Shown here: positions 42,704 through 50,839 of the stretch, piece by piece | Layout of the letters: every line of letters begins with the position of its first letter | Position numbering within the stretch: position 1 is the stretch's first letter | Source of the DNA: JBCBUE01 sp039818285 | GTDB lineage: Bacteria; Planctomycetota; Phycisphaerae; Phycisphaerales; Phycisphaeraceae | DNA length: 64,000 bases | Direction of reading: 5' to 3' | Assembly (NCBI GenBank): GCA_039818285.1 | Contig: JBCBUE010000010.1 | Coordinates: 1 to 64,000, forward strand | Notes under the pieces: model-generated | Seen by the model: only the letters and a program-made list of their open reading frames with translations | What the model was told of the DNA's origin: nothing | Database searches by the model: none | Position numbers and translations under genes: made by a program

Positions 42704-43204
42704 TCACCAGTGCATCGTGCCAGGCTCGCCCTTGAACGGGCCGACGACGCGCGGCGTGACCCACCCGCCGTAAAAGTTGCCCGGCTGCGGCGTGGCGCGG
42801 TCGTCGCCGACCCAGCAGGCGTCCATCGCGTGGCAGTACACACAGACGTGATCGGCGATCGGCGCAAAGCCCGCCGTCGGCCGGGGGTACGACCACGCCG
42901 CTCGATCGGCCACGTCTTCGCCAACCACGACGTCGAAATAGGCCGCCCGCCCCTTCCACTCGCAGAAGCTCGACGCCCCCGCCACCGGCCGCAACACCCC
43001 CTCGGCGAAGTCGTCCGGCGGCAGGTAGTACGTCGGCGGATGCGACGTCTCCAGCACCCGCCACGCCCGGTCGGTCCGCATGACCTCCCGGCCGGCAAAC
43101 TCGATTCGGATCGACTCGGGCACCGGCTCCAGCCGCGGCGGGCGCGGGTAGTCCCAGACGGACTCCTGCCCCGGCCCCGGCTTCATCGGCGTGGGATGGC
43201 TCAT
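42704..43204 (-). CDS. DUF427-domain protein
   Basis: 166 residues. RIEFAGREVMRTDRAWRVLETSHPPTYYLP (in two parts) followed by SSFCEWKGRAAYFDVV and AAWSYPRPTAGF are characteristic of DUF427, a small beta-barrel domain of unknown function. The C-terminal VYCHAMDACWVGDD and YGGWVTPRVVGPFKG form the usual extension. TAGCGT lies 5 nt before the ATG. Confidence 0.85.
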   Translation of the reverse strand: MSHPTPMKPGPGQESVWDYPRPPRLEPVPESIRIEFAGREVMRTDRAWRVLETSHPPTYYLPPDDFAEGVLRPVAGASSFCEWKGRAAYFDVVVGEDVADRAAWSYPRPTAGFAPIADHVCVYCHAMDACWVGDDRATPQPGNFYGGWVTPRVVGPFKGEPGTMHW

Positions 43205-43209
43205 AGGCC

Positions 43210-43215
43210 ACGCTA
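43210..43215 (-). promoter_or_regulatory. Candidate -10 element of a leaderless DUF427 mRNA
   Basis: TAGCGT on the minus strand, 5 nt upstream of the ATG. Confidence 0.35.
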
Positions 43216-43286
43216 GGCCCGCCCCGCACCGGCCCCGCGGCCCACCTCCTGCCGCGCCGCCTTGCCACGCCCGCCGCCCACCCGCC

Positions 43287-43292
43287 TACACT
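43287..43292 (+). promoter_or_regulatory. Candidate -10 element of a leaderless DJ-1/PfpI mRNA
   Basis: TACACT, 5 nt upstream of the ATG, with TTGCCA 19 bp further upstream (43262-43267) as a possible -35. Confidence 0.5.
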
Positions 43293-43297
43293 CGGCC

Positions 43298-43852
43298 ATG
43301 CTCGAAGACACCCCCCTGCAAGGCAAGCGCGTGCTCATCTTCGTCGGCGACGCCTACGAAGACATGGAGTTGCAGTACCCCAAGTACCGCCTGCGCGAGG
43401 CCGGCGCCGAAGTCGTGGTCGCCGGGCTCGAGGCCGACGTCACCCACAAGGGCAAGCACGGCTACCCGCAACGCAGCGAAGCGGCCATCGGCTCGCTGTC
43501 GGCCGACCTGTTCGACGGCCTGGTCGTGCCTGGCGGCTGGATGCCCGACAAGCTCCGCCGATACGACGAGGTCAAGGCCATCACCAAGGCCATCGCCGAC
43601 GCCGGCAAGCCCATCGCCTCCATCTGCCACGGGCCCTGGATCGACATCTCGGCCGGCATCGTCGATGGCGTGACCTACACCGGCAGCCCGGGCATCAAGG
43701 ACGACCTCGCCAACGCCGGCGCGACCTACGTCGACGCCGAGGTCAGCATCGACCAGGCTCACCAGCGCGTCTCGTCCCGCCGGCCCGACGACCTCCCCGC
43801 CTTCTGCACCGCCTACGTCGAGATGCTCAGCGACATCGGCGCCGGCGTCTGA
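43298..43852 (+). CDS. DJ-1/PfpI-family protein
   Basis: 184 residues. VLIFVGDAYEDMELQYP (with the conserved Glu), VVPGGWMPDKLR, and the nucleophile elbow SICHGPW (Cys near 109) with adjacent His identify the PfpI/YhbO branch, associated with protection from glycation or with peptidase/chaperone activity. Cytosolic. Followed 12 bp later by the CNB/flavoprotein gene, probably co-transcribed, suggesting a shared stress role. Confidence 0.9.
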   Translation: MLEDTPLQGKRVLIFVGDAYEDMELQYPKYRLREAGAEVVVAGLEADVTHKGKHGYPQRSEAAIGSLSADLFDGLVVPGGWMPDKLRRYDEVKAITKAIADAGKPIASICHGPWIDISAGIVDGVTYTGSPGIKDDLANAGATYVDAEVSIDQAHQRVSSRRPDDLPAFCTAYVEMLSDIGAGV

Positions 43853-43864
43853 CCGGGTGAACCG

Positions 43865-45565
43865 ATGACCACGACGCCCACGCAACCGCGCCGCCCGGCC
43901 TTCTCGATCACGGACCTCGTCCCGCCCGACGACCCGGTGCTGCACCCCGCGCTGACCGAGCGTCAGCTACGCGAGGTCGCCGCGCTCGCGCACTGCCGCG
44001 AATACGCGCCGGGCGAGGTGATGTTCGAGCAGGGCCAGCGCAACGCCCCGCTCATCGTGCTCGAGTCGGGGTCGGTCGACATCTACGACCGCACGCAGCC
44101 GGGCGACACGCTGATCGCCCGCGTCATCGCCGGCCGATTCGTCGGCGACCTGGCGATGTTCACCGGCGAGCCCACCCTGGCCGAGTGCGTCGCCAGCGAG
44201 TCCGTCCGCGCCCTGATCATCGACCAGCCCCAGGTCCGCCGCCTGATCGCCCAGCAGCCCGACGTCGGCGACCTGATCCTCCGCACGCTCATCGCCCGGC
44301 GCGAGTGGCTCTCCGGCCACGGGCTCGGGCAGATCAAGCTCATCGGCTCCCGCTGGTCCGAGCACACCTTCCGCCTCCGCGACTTCCTCTCGCGCAACCA
44401 GGTGCTGTTCCGCTACTACGACCTGGACAGCGACCCCGAGGTCGACGGCATGCTCAAGGCCTTCGGGATCGACCCCGCCGACACGCCCGTGCTCATCTGC
44501 CCCAAGGGCGTGCACCGCAACCCCACCGTCGAGCAGGTCGCCGAGAACTTCGGCCTCCGCGCCCGCCTCGACGAGAGCAAGGTCGTCGACCTGCTCGTCG
44601 TCGGCGCCGGGCCCGGCGGGCTCGCCTCGGCGGTGTACGGCGGCAGCGAGGGGCTCGACACGCTGGTCATCGAGGCCGACTCGCCCGGCGGCCAGGCCGG
44701 CACCAGCTCGCGCATCGAGAACTACCTCGGCTTCCCCATGGGCGTCTCCGGCGACGACCTGACCCAGCGCGCCGTGCTGCAGGCCCGCAAGTTCGGCGTC
44801 ACCCTCACCAGCCCGCGCACCGTCGACACCATCGACTGCGAGGGCATGGTCAAGCGCGTCCGCCTCTCCGGCGGCGAGGTCGTCACCGCCCGATCGGTCG
44901 TCGTCGCCGTCGGCGTCGATTACCGCAAGCTGCCCTGCCCCGACTGCGAACGCTACGACGGCCGCGGCGTCTACTACGGCGCCTCCCACCAGGAGGCCGA
45001 GCAGTGTCGCGACGAGACGGTCGTCGTCGTCGGCGGGGGCAACTCCGCCGGACAGGCCGCGATCAACCTCTCTCAGACCGCCGCGCACGTGCTCCTCGTC
45101 ATCCGCCGCGACTCGCTGGCCGAGAGCATGTCCCGCTACCTCATCGATCGAATCGACCGCGCCGACAACATCGAGCTCGTCACCGAGACCCAGCTCACCG
45201 GCTTCGTCGGCGACGCCGGGCTCGAACGCGTGACCATGACCCGCCGCGACGGCAACGAATCACGGGTCGAAACCGGCTCCGTCTTCGTGATGATCGGGGC
45301 CGACCCGCGCACCGACTGGCTGCGCGGCTGCGTCGGCCTCGACGACCGCGGGTTCATCGTCACCGGCGAGGACGCCCGCCATCACCCCGACTTCGCCGAC
45401 CACTGGGGCCAGACCGACCGCGAGCCGTTCCTGCTCGAAACCACACGCCCCGGCATCTTCGCCGTCGGCGACGTGCGCTCCGGCTCGATCAAGCGCGTGG
45501 CGTCGGCCGTCGGCGAGGGCTCGATGGCCGTGAAATACGTCCACGAGCACCTGGCCGTGGTCTGA
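43865..45565 (+). CDS. CNB - thioredoxin-like - thioredoxin-reductase-like fusion flavoprotein
   Basis: 566 residues in three parts. Residues ~25-145 form a cyclic-nucleotide-binding (Crp-like) domain (EYAPGEVMFEQGQRNAPLIV, GRFVGDLAMFTGEPTLAE). About 155-235 is a thioredoxin/glutaredoxin-like fold (KLIGSRWSEHTFRLRDFL, TPVLICPKG) without a CxxC. About 240-560 is a thioredoxin-reductase-type flavoprotein (VVGAGPGGLASAVYG, GGGNSAGQAAINLS, GIFAVGDVRSGS). The redox CATC of true thioredoxin reductases is replaced: VYYGAS aligns where VSYCATC is expected. Possibly an NADPH oxidoreductase gated by a nucleotide, with an unconventional electron acceptor. Confidence 0.88.
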   Translation: MTTTPTQPRRPAFSITDLVPPDDPVLHPALTERQLREVAALAHCREYAPGEVMFEQGQRNAPLIVLESGSVDIYDRTQPGDTLIARVIAGRFVGDLAMFTGEPTLAECVASESVRALIIDQPQVRRLIAQQPDVGDLILRTLIARREWLSGHGLGQIKLIGSRWSEHTFRLRDFLSRNQVLFRYYDLDSDPEVDGMLKAFGIDPADTPVLICPKGVHRNPTVEQVAENFGLRARLDESKVVDLLVVGAGPGGLASAVYGGSEGLDTLVIEADSPGGQAGTSSRIENYLGFPMGVSGDDLTQRAVLQARKFGVTLTSPRTVDTIDCEGMVKRVRLSGGEVVTARSVVVAVGVDYRKLPCPDCERYDGRGVYYGASHQEAEQCRDETVVVVGGGNSAGQAAINLSQTAAHVLLVIRRDSLAESMSRYLIDRIDRADNIELVTETQLTGFVGDAGLERVTMTRRDGNESRVETGSVFVMIGADPRTDWLRGCVGLDDRGFIVTGEDARHHPDFADHWGQTDREPFLLETTRPGIFAVGDVRSGSIKRVASAVGEGSMAVKYVHEHLAVV

Positions 45566-45583
45566 GTCAAGGAGACACCCACC

Positions 45584-46444
45584 GTGAGGAACACTCCGCG
45601 TCACGCCGCACTGATCGTCGCTCTATCGTGTTCGGCCGGGCTGTGGGTCGGCTGCGAAACCGTTCAGGACTACTTGGCGGCCGCGGATCGCCCGACCGCA
45701 CGCATCACCGATGCATCGCTCGCCGACTTCGCGTTGGATTCTGCCGACCTGCTGCTCGATGTCGAGGTCACCAACCCCTACGGCGTCGCGTTGCCGACAC
45801 CCGCGATCGAATATGCGCTAAGCTCGCGCGGCGCATCGATCGTCCGCGGCACGGCCGATGCGCAGGGCGCCATCCCCGCCAACGGCCGGCAAACCGTGCA
45901 AGTGCCCGTCGGCGTGGTGTTCGCCGACGTGTTGAGCGCGGTGCGCGGTGTCAAGCCCGGCGAGGTCGTGCCCTACGACTTCGACGGGGCGCTCGTGACC
46001 ACGGCGCCGGGCATCGGCGACGTGCGTCTGCCGCTCAGCCGGTCGGGCGAACTGCCCGTGCCAGCCCCGCCGGCGGTATCTCTCAGCGGGATCGACATCG
46101 ACAATCTCTCACTGACCTCCGCCGACCTGACCGTCCGCGCCGATGTCACCAACCCCAATACGTTCCGCCTGGCGCTCGCTCAGCTCGACTACGACCTCAG
46201 CCTGGCGGGGCGCGAGATCGCTAGCGCGGCCGCGGCCAACGCCCCGCCGCTCGGGCCCGGCGACGCCGGCTCGTTCAGCTTTCCGATCTCGGTTCGGCCG
46301 ATCGACCTCGGCGCCGCGTTCATCAACGTGCTGCGTGGATCGTCGGCCAGCTACGCCCTGCAAGGCGCGTTCGCCGCGGACTCACCGTTCGGGCCGATCA
46401 CGCTGCCCGTCGATCGAACGGGCGATGTGCCGCTGAATCGATAA
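45584..46444 (+). CDS. LEA14/WHy-domain lipoprotein with two tandem domains
   Basis: 286 residues, GTG start after AAGGAG. The lipobox LWVGC places the lipidated Cys at about residue 24. Two LEA_2/WHy repeats follow: ADLLLDVEVTNPYGVALPTP (about 53-72) and ADLTVRADVTNPNTFRLALA (about 180-199), each with the D-V-x-N-P core. Such domains occur in desiccation-response proteins and in some outer-membrane lipoproteins. It lies 18 bp after the flavoprotein gene. Confidence 0.82.
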   Translation: MRNTPRHAALIVALSCSAGLWVGCETVQDYLAAADRPTARITDASLADFALDSADLLLDVEVTNPYGVALPTPAIEYALSSRGASIVRGTADAQGAIPANGRQTVQVPVGVVFADVLSAVRGVKPGEVVPYDFDGALVTTAPGIGDVRLPLSRSGELPVPAPPAVSLSGIDIDNLSLTSADLTVRADVTNPNTFRLALAQLDYDLSLAGREIASAAAANAPPLGPGDAGSFSFPISVRPIDLGAAFINVLRGSSASYALQGAFAADSPFGPITLPVDRTGDVPLNR

Positions 46445-46456
46445 CCGTGCGGTCGC

Positions 46457-47452
46457 TCAACCCTGCGCCTGCACGACCTTGCCATCCAGGTGCACGTCCA
46501 TCTGCGGGTACGGGATGCCGATCCCGGCCTCGTCCATCGCCATCTTGATCTCGCGCGTCAGGCTCTGCTTCACGGCCAGGAAGTCGGCCGCCTCGGCCCA
46601 GTACCACACCTTCCAGTCGACCGACGACCCGCCGAGCTGGTCGAGCACGACCATGAACCCACGATCGTCGCCCTCGATCACGTCGTCGCGGCTCTGGCAG
46701 ACGTTCTCGAGCACCTCGCGGGTCTTGTCGATGTCGGCGTCGTAACTCGCGCCGACCAGCACCTCGACACGCCGCTGCGGGTGGTACGTGATGACCTCGA
46801 TGGTCGAGCCGAACACCGCCGCGTTGGGCATGATGATCCGGCGGTTGTCGAGACTGTCGACGTTGGTCGTGAACAGGCTGATCTCGGCGATCTTGCAGAG
46901 CTGGCCGTTGAGCACGCAGACGTCGCCGATCTTGAACGGCCGGAACGTCAGCAGCATGATCCCCGCCGCGAAGCTCGACAGCGTCCCCTGGAACGCCAGG
47001 CCCACGGCCAGACCCGCGGCACCGAGCACGGCCGCGAAGCTCGTCGTGTTCACGCCGAAGATGCTGATGCACATCAGGATCGCGATCAGCAGCACCAGCC
47101 AACGCGTCAAGCTGCCAAAGAACTTCGTCAGCGTCTCGTCGAAATTGGCCCGCTTGAGGGCTCGGATCACCCAGCCCTTGAGGATGCCCGAAACGATCAG
47201 GGCAATGATGAACAGGACGATCGCGCCCAACACCATCCCGGCGAACTGCATCAAGGCAGGGCCGTAGACCTCGAAGAACTCGGCGGACTTGGAGAGGTCC
47301 CCGGAAAGCAGACCGAGCGCGGCCTCCTGGCCGGCGGCCGCGGCCTCGTTGACCGCCTCGCTCGCCTGCTCGGCGGCCTCCTCGGGGGTCGGCGCAGCGT
47401 CGGGGTCGGCAGGGGCGTCCTGCGCCAGCGTCAACGGCAGATGGATCGACAT
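46457..47452 (-). CDS. Small-conductance mechanosensitive channel (MscS family)
   Basis: 331 residues. An acidic, Ala/Glu-rich N-terminal segment of about 60 residues precedes three membrane helices (about 68-90, 110-132, 136-160). The pore helix is GLAVGLAFQGTLSSFAAGIML, followed by the RPFKIGDVC beta domain and a C-terminal alpha/beta domain. It opens on membrane tension to relieve hypo-osmotic shock. AGGAG ribosome site. Confidence 0.95.
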   Translation of the reverse strand: MSIHLPLTLAQDAPADPDAAPTPEEAAEQASEAVNEAAAAGQEAALGLLSGDLSKSAEFFEVYGPALMQFAGMVLGAIVLFIIALIVSGILKGWVIRALKRANFDETLTKFFGSLTRWLVLLIAILMCISIFGVNTTSFAAVLGAAGLAVGLAFQGTLSSFAAGIMLLTFRPFKIGDVCVLNGQLCKIAEISLFTTNVDSLDNRRIIMPNAAVFGSTIEVITYHPQRRVEVLVGASYDADIDKTREVLENVCQSRDDVIEGDDRGFMVVLDQLGGSSVDWKVWYWAEAADFLAVKQSLTREIKMAMDEAGIGIPYPQMDVHLDGKVVQAQG

Positions 47453-47539
47453 GTCTTTCTCCTGGCCTGATCAAGGGTTCGACAAGAGAGTCGTGCAGAG
47501 GGTAACCCCGATCGCCGCTGCCGCAAACACCGATGCCCG

Positions 47540-48061
47540 CTACGGCGTCAGCGTGATGACCTGCCCGGCAGCGGCGGGCGCCGACTGCGGCAGGTAGACG
47601 CGGACCTTGTCGATCGGGTACTCGCCCAGGCCGTCGTCGGGCGTGCGGTCGGTCCCGATCGACTCGACCGTCACCTCGCCGCCGGGCCCGGCGAGCGTGA
47701 ACAGGATCGTCCGCCGCGCGAACCCCTGGTCGTCGGTGTCGACCGTCGCCCAGGCGATCCACGACTCGCGGACCGGCGTGCCGGTGTAGGCCGCGATCTC
47801 GGCGTCGTTCTCGACCATCGCCTTGCTCTGCTGGTACTGAGCCGATCGCTTGGTCGAAACGGTCGACCCGATCAACCCGCCGCCAAAGCAGGACAGCGAC
47901 GCGAACGTCGTGAACACGGCGACGGTCAGGCAGAACTTCTTCCAGTTCGTCGCCCACCAGGTCGGGTCCACCGACGGCCGGGTCAGCGCGTCGGTCGCGG
48001 GCTCCGGGGCGGGCTCGGCGGAAGGACCCTGGGGGGGCGTGTCGGGCGGATCGGGGGCCAT
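47540..48061 (-). CDS. Coa1-like (cytochrome oxidase assembly) membrane protein
   Basis: 173 residues. A Pro-rich cytoplasmic N-terminus (about 1-38), one membrane helix near 44-66 (LTVAVFTTFASLSCFGGGLIG), then a domain with NDAEIAAYTGTPVRESWIAW and ARRTILFTLAGPGGEVTVE, the pattern of Coa1/TIM21-like bacterial proteins. No cytochrome oxidase gene is nearby. TACCCT lies 6 nt before the ATG. Confidence 0.6.
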   Translation of the reverse strand: MAPDPPDTPPQGPSAEPAPEPATDALTRPSVDPTWWATNWKKFCLTVAVFTTFASLSCFGGGLIGSTVSTKRSAQYQQSKAMVENDAEIAAYTGTPVRESWIAWATVDTDDQGFARRTILFTLAGPGGEVTVESIGTDRTPDDGLGEYPIDKVRVYLPQSAPAAAGQVITLTP

Positions 48062-48067
48062 CGGGAC

Positions 48068-48073
48068 AGGGTA
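48068..48073 (-). promoter_or_regulatory. Candidate -10 element of a leaderless Coa1-like mRNA
   Basis: TACCCT on the minus strand, 6 nt before the ATG. The divergent gene has its own element within the same 32-bp gap. Confidence 0.45.
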
Positions 48074-48081
48074 GGCGACCC

Positions 48082-48087
48082 TACGAT
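48082..48087 (+). promoter_or_regulatory. Candidate -10 element of a leaderless zinc-ribbon protein mRNA
   Basis: TACGAT, 6 nt upstream of the ATG. Confidence 0.45.
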
Positions 48088-48093
48088 GAGGCC

Positions 48094-48426
48094 ATGGCGT
48101 TCGTTGGCGCGTTCATCCTGCTCGTGATCGCCGTGATGGGCATGGCGTTCATGATCGCCATGATCGCGGCGGCGTTCCGCGCGATCCACCCCATCGAGCC
48201 CAACGCCTCGGGCATCAAACGCTGGGTCTGCGCCCGGTGCGGCTACCCCGGCCGCGGGCTCGAGGGCAAGTCGTGCCCCGAGTGCGGCGGCACCTTCATT
48301 GAGGTCGCCGGCATCGAGCGCCGCCGCCGGGCCGAGGCGATCAACGCCCTCAAGGGGGCGAGCGTCGCGATCCTGGCCGTCGGTTTCGTGACCGCCCTGC
48401 TATTCCTCATCCGCCTGTCGGGCTAG
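48094..48426 (+). CDS. Small membrane protein with zinc ribbon
   Basis: 110 residues. An N-terminal membrane helix (about 3-27), a central zinc ribbon CARCGYPGRGLEGKSCPECG (two CxxC pairs, about 46-65), a basic stretch GIERRRRAE, and a C-terminal helix (about 87-107). Both hydrophobic segments flank a cytoplasmic ribbon, giving a hairpin topology. No function known. The 3' end overlaps the convergent methyltransferase gene by 27 bp. Confidence 0.7.
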   Translation: MAFVGAFILLVIAVMGMAFMIAMIAAAFRAIHPIEPNASGIKRWVCARCGYPGRGLEGKSCPECGGTFIEVAGIERRRRAEAINALKGASVAILAVGFVTALLFLIRLSG

Positions 48427-48978
48427 CCACGCGAGCTGCTCGAGATTGCCGCCCTTGCTGCCTCGGATCGGCGAATCGATCAACCCCGCGAGACGCAGGC
48501 CATGCTCGTCCGCGACCGCCTCGGCCGCGGCCCGGCTGATGCCGTGCCCGTCCGCGTCCGCCAGCCGGTGCTCGCCCGACTCGTAGTGCGGCTTGACCAG
48601 CGCCACGATCGACCCGCCCGACGACAGCCAACGCAGCGCGGCCGGCACGGCCTTGCCCAGCTTGGTCCAGCCCAGGTCGATCACCGCCAGCCCGCACCCG
48701 CCCCGCGCCTCGCTCGGCGGCTCGGCGTGCACCGCGTTCGTGCGCTCCATCACCACCACCCGCTCGTCCTGGCGCAGCTTCCACGCCAGCTGGCCGTACT
48801 GGGTGTCCACGGCGTAAACCCGGCGCGCCCCGCGCTGCAGCAGGCAGTCGGTGAACCCGCCGACCGAGCAGCCGAGATCGACGCACGCCACGCCCGCGGG
48901 GTCGATCGCGAACGCGTCCAGCGCCGCCACGAGCTTCAGCCCGCCGCGCGACGCGTACGTTGGCCCGCCGTCGGTCAC
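48400..48978 (-). CDS. TlyA/FtsJ-like rRNA 2'-O-methyltransferase without S4 domain
   Basis: 192 residues from the GTG at 48978 that overlaps the epimerase stop (GTGA). YASRGGLKLVAALDAF is the TlyA linker region, followed by the SAM-binding CVDLGCSVGGFTDCLLQRGA and VYAVDTQYGQLAWKLR, then VKPHYESG. The N-terminal S4 RNA-binding domain of TlyA (about 60 residues) is absent, because the epimerase gene occupies that space. Likely methylates rRNA ribose; target unknown. Confidence 0.85.
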   Translation of the reverse strand: MTDGGPTYASRGGLKLVAALDAFAIDPAGVACVDLGCSVGGFTDCLLQRGARRVYAVDTQYGQLAWKLRQDERVVVMERTNAVHAEPPSEARGGCGLAVIDLGWTKLGKAVPAALRWLSSGGSIVALVKPHYESGEHRLADADGHGISRAAAEAVADEHGLRLAGLIDSPIRGSKGGNLEQLAWLARQADEE

Positions 48979-49931
48979 GTCTGCGCCCGGTACCAGTCCC
49001 ACAGCCGTTCGAGCCCGGCACGCACGCCCGTCTTGGGGGCGTAACCCAGCAGCTCGCGCGCCTTGCTCACGTCCGCGTACGTGATGACCGGCTCGCTGGG
49101 CGGCGCGGGGGGCGTATCGAGCACGGCCGGCTTGCCCACCAGATCCTCGACGATCGTCACGAAGTCGCGCATCAGCACCGGCTCACCCCGACCGAGGTTG
49201 ACGATCTCGTAACCCATTGGCCGGTCCAAGGCCGCGATCACGCCGTCGACGATGTCGTCCACGTACGTCCAGTCACGCTGCATCTCGCCGGCGTTGAACA
49301 GCTTGATCGTCTCGCCCTTGGCGACCCGGTCGGTCACCATGAACGGCATCATATCCGGCCGGGCCCGCGGGCCGTAAACGCTGAAGAACCGAAGCGCCGT
49401 GAACGCCAGTTCGTGCAGGTTGTGGTAGCTGTGGCCGAGCAGTTCGACGGCCCGCTTGGTCGCGGGGTACGGCGCGAGCGGCTGGCCGCAGGGGTCGTCC
49501 TCGACGAACGGCAGGCGGGTCGTGTTGCCATAGACGCTCGAGGTCGACGCGAACACGAAGTTAGGGTGCCCGTGACCGATCGCGGCCTCCAGCAGGTTCA
49601 GGCTGCCGGTGATGTTGACGTCGTGGTACAGCGGGGCCCGGCCGATGGAGTAGCGGACGTTGGCCATCGCCCCCAGGTGCGCGATCGCGGCGGGCTTGTG
49701 ATCCGCGACGAGCGACGTGGTCGCCGCGGCGTCGCGGAGGTCGGCCTCGACCAGCGTGAACCGCGGGCCGTCGATCAGCCCGACGACGTTGTCGCGCTTC
49801 TGCCGCGTGTCGTAGTAGTCGTTGAAGTTGTCGAGACCGACGACCGCGTCTCCGCGATCGACGAGGCGTTCGGCGACGTGGGAGCCGATCAGGCCGGCGA
49901 CGCCGGTGACTAGGTACGTTTTCTCGCTCAT
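48975..49931 (-). CDS. NAD-dependent sugar-nucleotide epimerase (UDP-glucuronate 4-epimerase-like)
   Basis: 318 residues. TYLVTGVAGLIGSHVAERL is the NAD-binding glycine motif; LDNFNDYYDT is typical of UDP-glucuronate 4-epimerases; the catalytic Ser/Tyr-xxx-Lys is in SSVYG and YPATK. It would make UDP-galacturonate or a similar nucleotide sugar for envelope polysaccharide. It follows lpxA by 33 bp, so it may belong to the lipid A operon. Confidence 0.92.
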   Translation of the reverse strand: MSEKTYLVTGVAGLIGSHVAERLVDRGDAVVGLDNFNDYYDTRQKRDNVVGLIDGPRFTLVEADLRDAAATTSLVADHKPAAIAHLGAMANVRYSIGRAPLYHDVNITGSLNLLEAAIGHGHPNFVFASTSSVYGNTTRLPFVEDDPCGQPLAPYPATKRAVELLGHSYHNLHELAFTALRFFSVYGPRARPDMMPFMVTDRVAKGETIKLFNAGEMQRDWTYVDDIVDGVIAALDRPMGYEIVNLGRGEPVLMRDFVTIVEDLVGKPAVLDTPPAPPSEPVITYADVSKARELLGYAPKTGVRAGLERLWDWYRAQT

Positions 49932-49964
49932 AGATCGGACCGCGGGGCGAACGCCCGCGGCGGG

Positions 49965-50807
49965 TTATTTGACGGGGTTGGTAAAGGCGTTGTCGCGGCG
50001 GAGCGTCTCGCGGTACCGGCCGTGGATGCCCGCACGGGACCGCTTGATGGCGGCGACCAATTCCTGGATCGCCCAGTTGTCCGGGTACTCGGCGAGCAGT
50101 TCGCCCAAGACCTCACCACGCGCCATCACGCCGTGCTCCTCGCCGTTGCGCTTGTACAGACGCTTCCACGCGTCGCGGATCGACGCCGCCACGGCCGGAT
50201 CGAACTTGTGACGCTTGAGCCCGACGTCGTTGAACAGCCGCACGGTCCCCGCCCCGTCGACCTTCATGAACGGCGGCACGTCGCGCGTGATCCGCGCCCC
50301 GCCGCCGACGTAGGCGTAGCGCCCCACCGTGACGAACTCGTGGAAGCCGGTCATGCCCCCCACGACCGCGTGGTCGTCGAGCTTCATGTGCCCCGGGATG
50401 GCCACGGAGTTGGCGATGACGACGTGGTCGCCGATGAGCGAGTCGTGCCCGACGTGGACGTAGGCCATGATCAGGTTGTTCGACCCCACACGCGTGAGGT
50501 TCTGGTCGTTGGCGGTCCCCTTGTGAATGCTGACCGACTCGCGGATCGAGTTGTGATCGCCGACGATGAGCTCGCTGTCCTCGCCCTTGTACTTGAGGTC
50601 CTGCGGGTCGCCGCCGAGCACCGAGAACGGCCAGACGTCGTTCCCCTCGCCCAGCGTCGTACGCCCGGTGACCACGACGTGGCTGCGCAACCGCGTGCCG
50701 GCGCCGATCGTCACGCTCGGGCCCACGTGACACAACGGCCCGATCACGGCCGACTCGTGCAGCGCCGCGCCGTCCTCAACCACCGCCGTGGGGTGCACCT
50801 CAGCCAT
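49965..50807 (-). CDS. lpxA: UDP-N-acetylglucosamine O-acyltransferase
   Basis: 280 residues. The left-handed beta-helix hexapeptide repeats run from about 3 to 190 (IHPTAVVEDGAAL pattern, VTIGAGTRLRSHVVV). The acceptor-site region NSIRESVSIHKGT and the catalytic-His region YVHVGHDSLIGD are as in LpxA. A helical C-terminal domain follows. First step of lipid A synthesis. It trails lpxC-fabZ by 32 bp. Confidence 0.95.
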   Translation of the reverse strand: MAEVHPTAVVEDGAALHESAVIGPLCHVGPSVTIGAGTRLRSHVVVTGRTTLGEGNDVWPFSVLGGDPQDLKYKGEDSELIVGDHNSIRESVSIHKGTANDQNLTRVGSNNLIMAYVHVGHDSLIGDHVVIANSVAIPGHMKLDDHAVVGGMTGFHEFVTVGRYAYVGGGARITRDVPPFMKVDGAGTVRLFNDVGLKRHKFDPAVAASIRDAWKRLYKRNGEEHGVMARGEVLGELLAEYPDNWAIQELVAAIKRSRAGIHGRYRETLRRDNAFTNPVK

Positions 50808-50839
50808 TCGCTCGACTCCATCGACTCGGTCTCAACACG

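Noticed and set aside
44935..44950. CPDC motif as the redox centre of the thioredoxin-reductase-like domain
   Set aside because: It aligns with the preceding LPxPGE segment of the family; at the true redox position the sequence reads YGAS.
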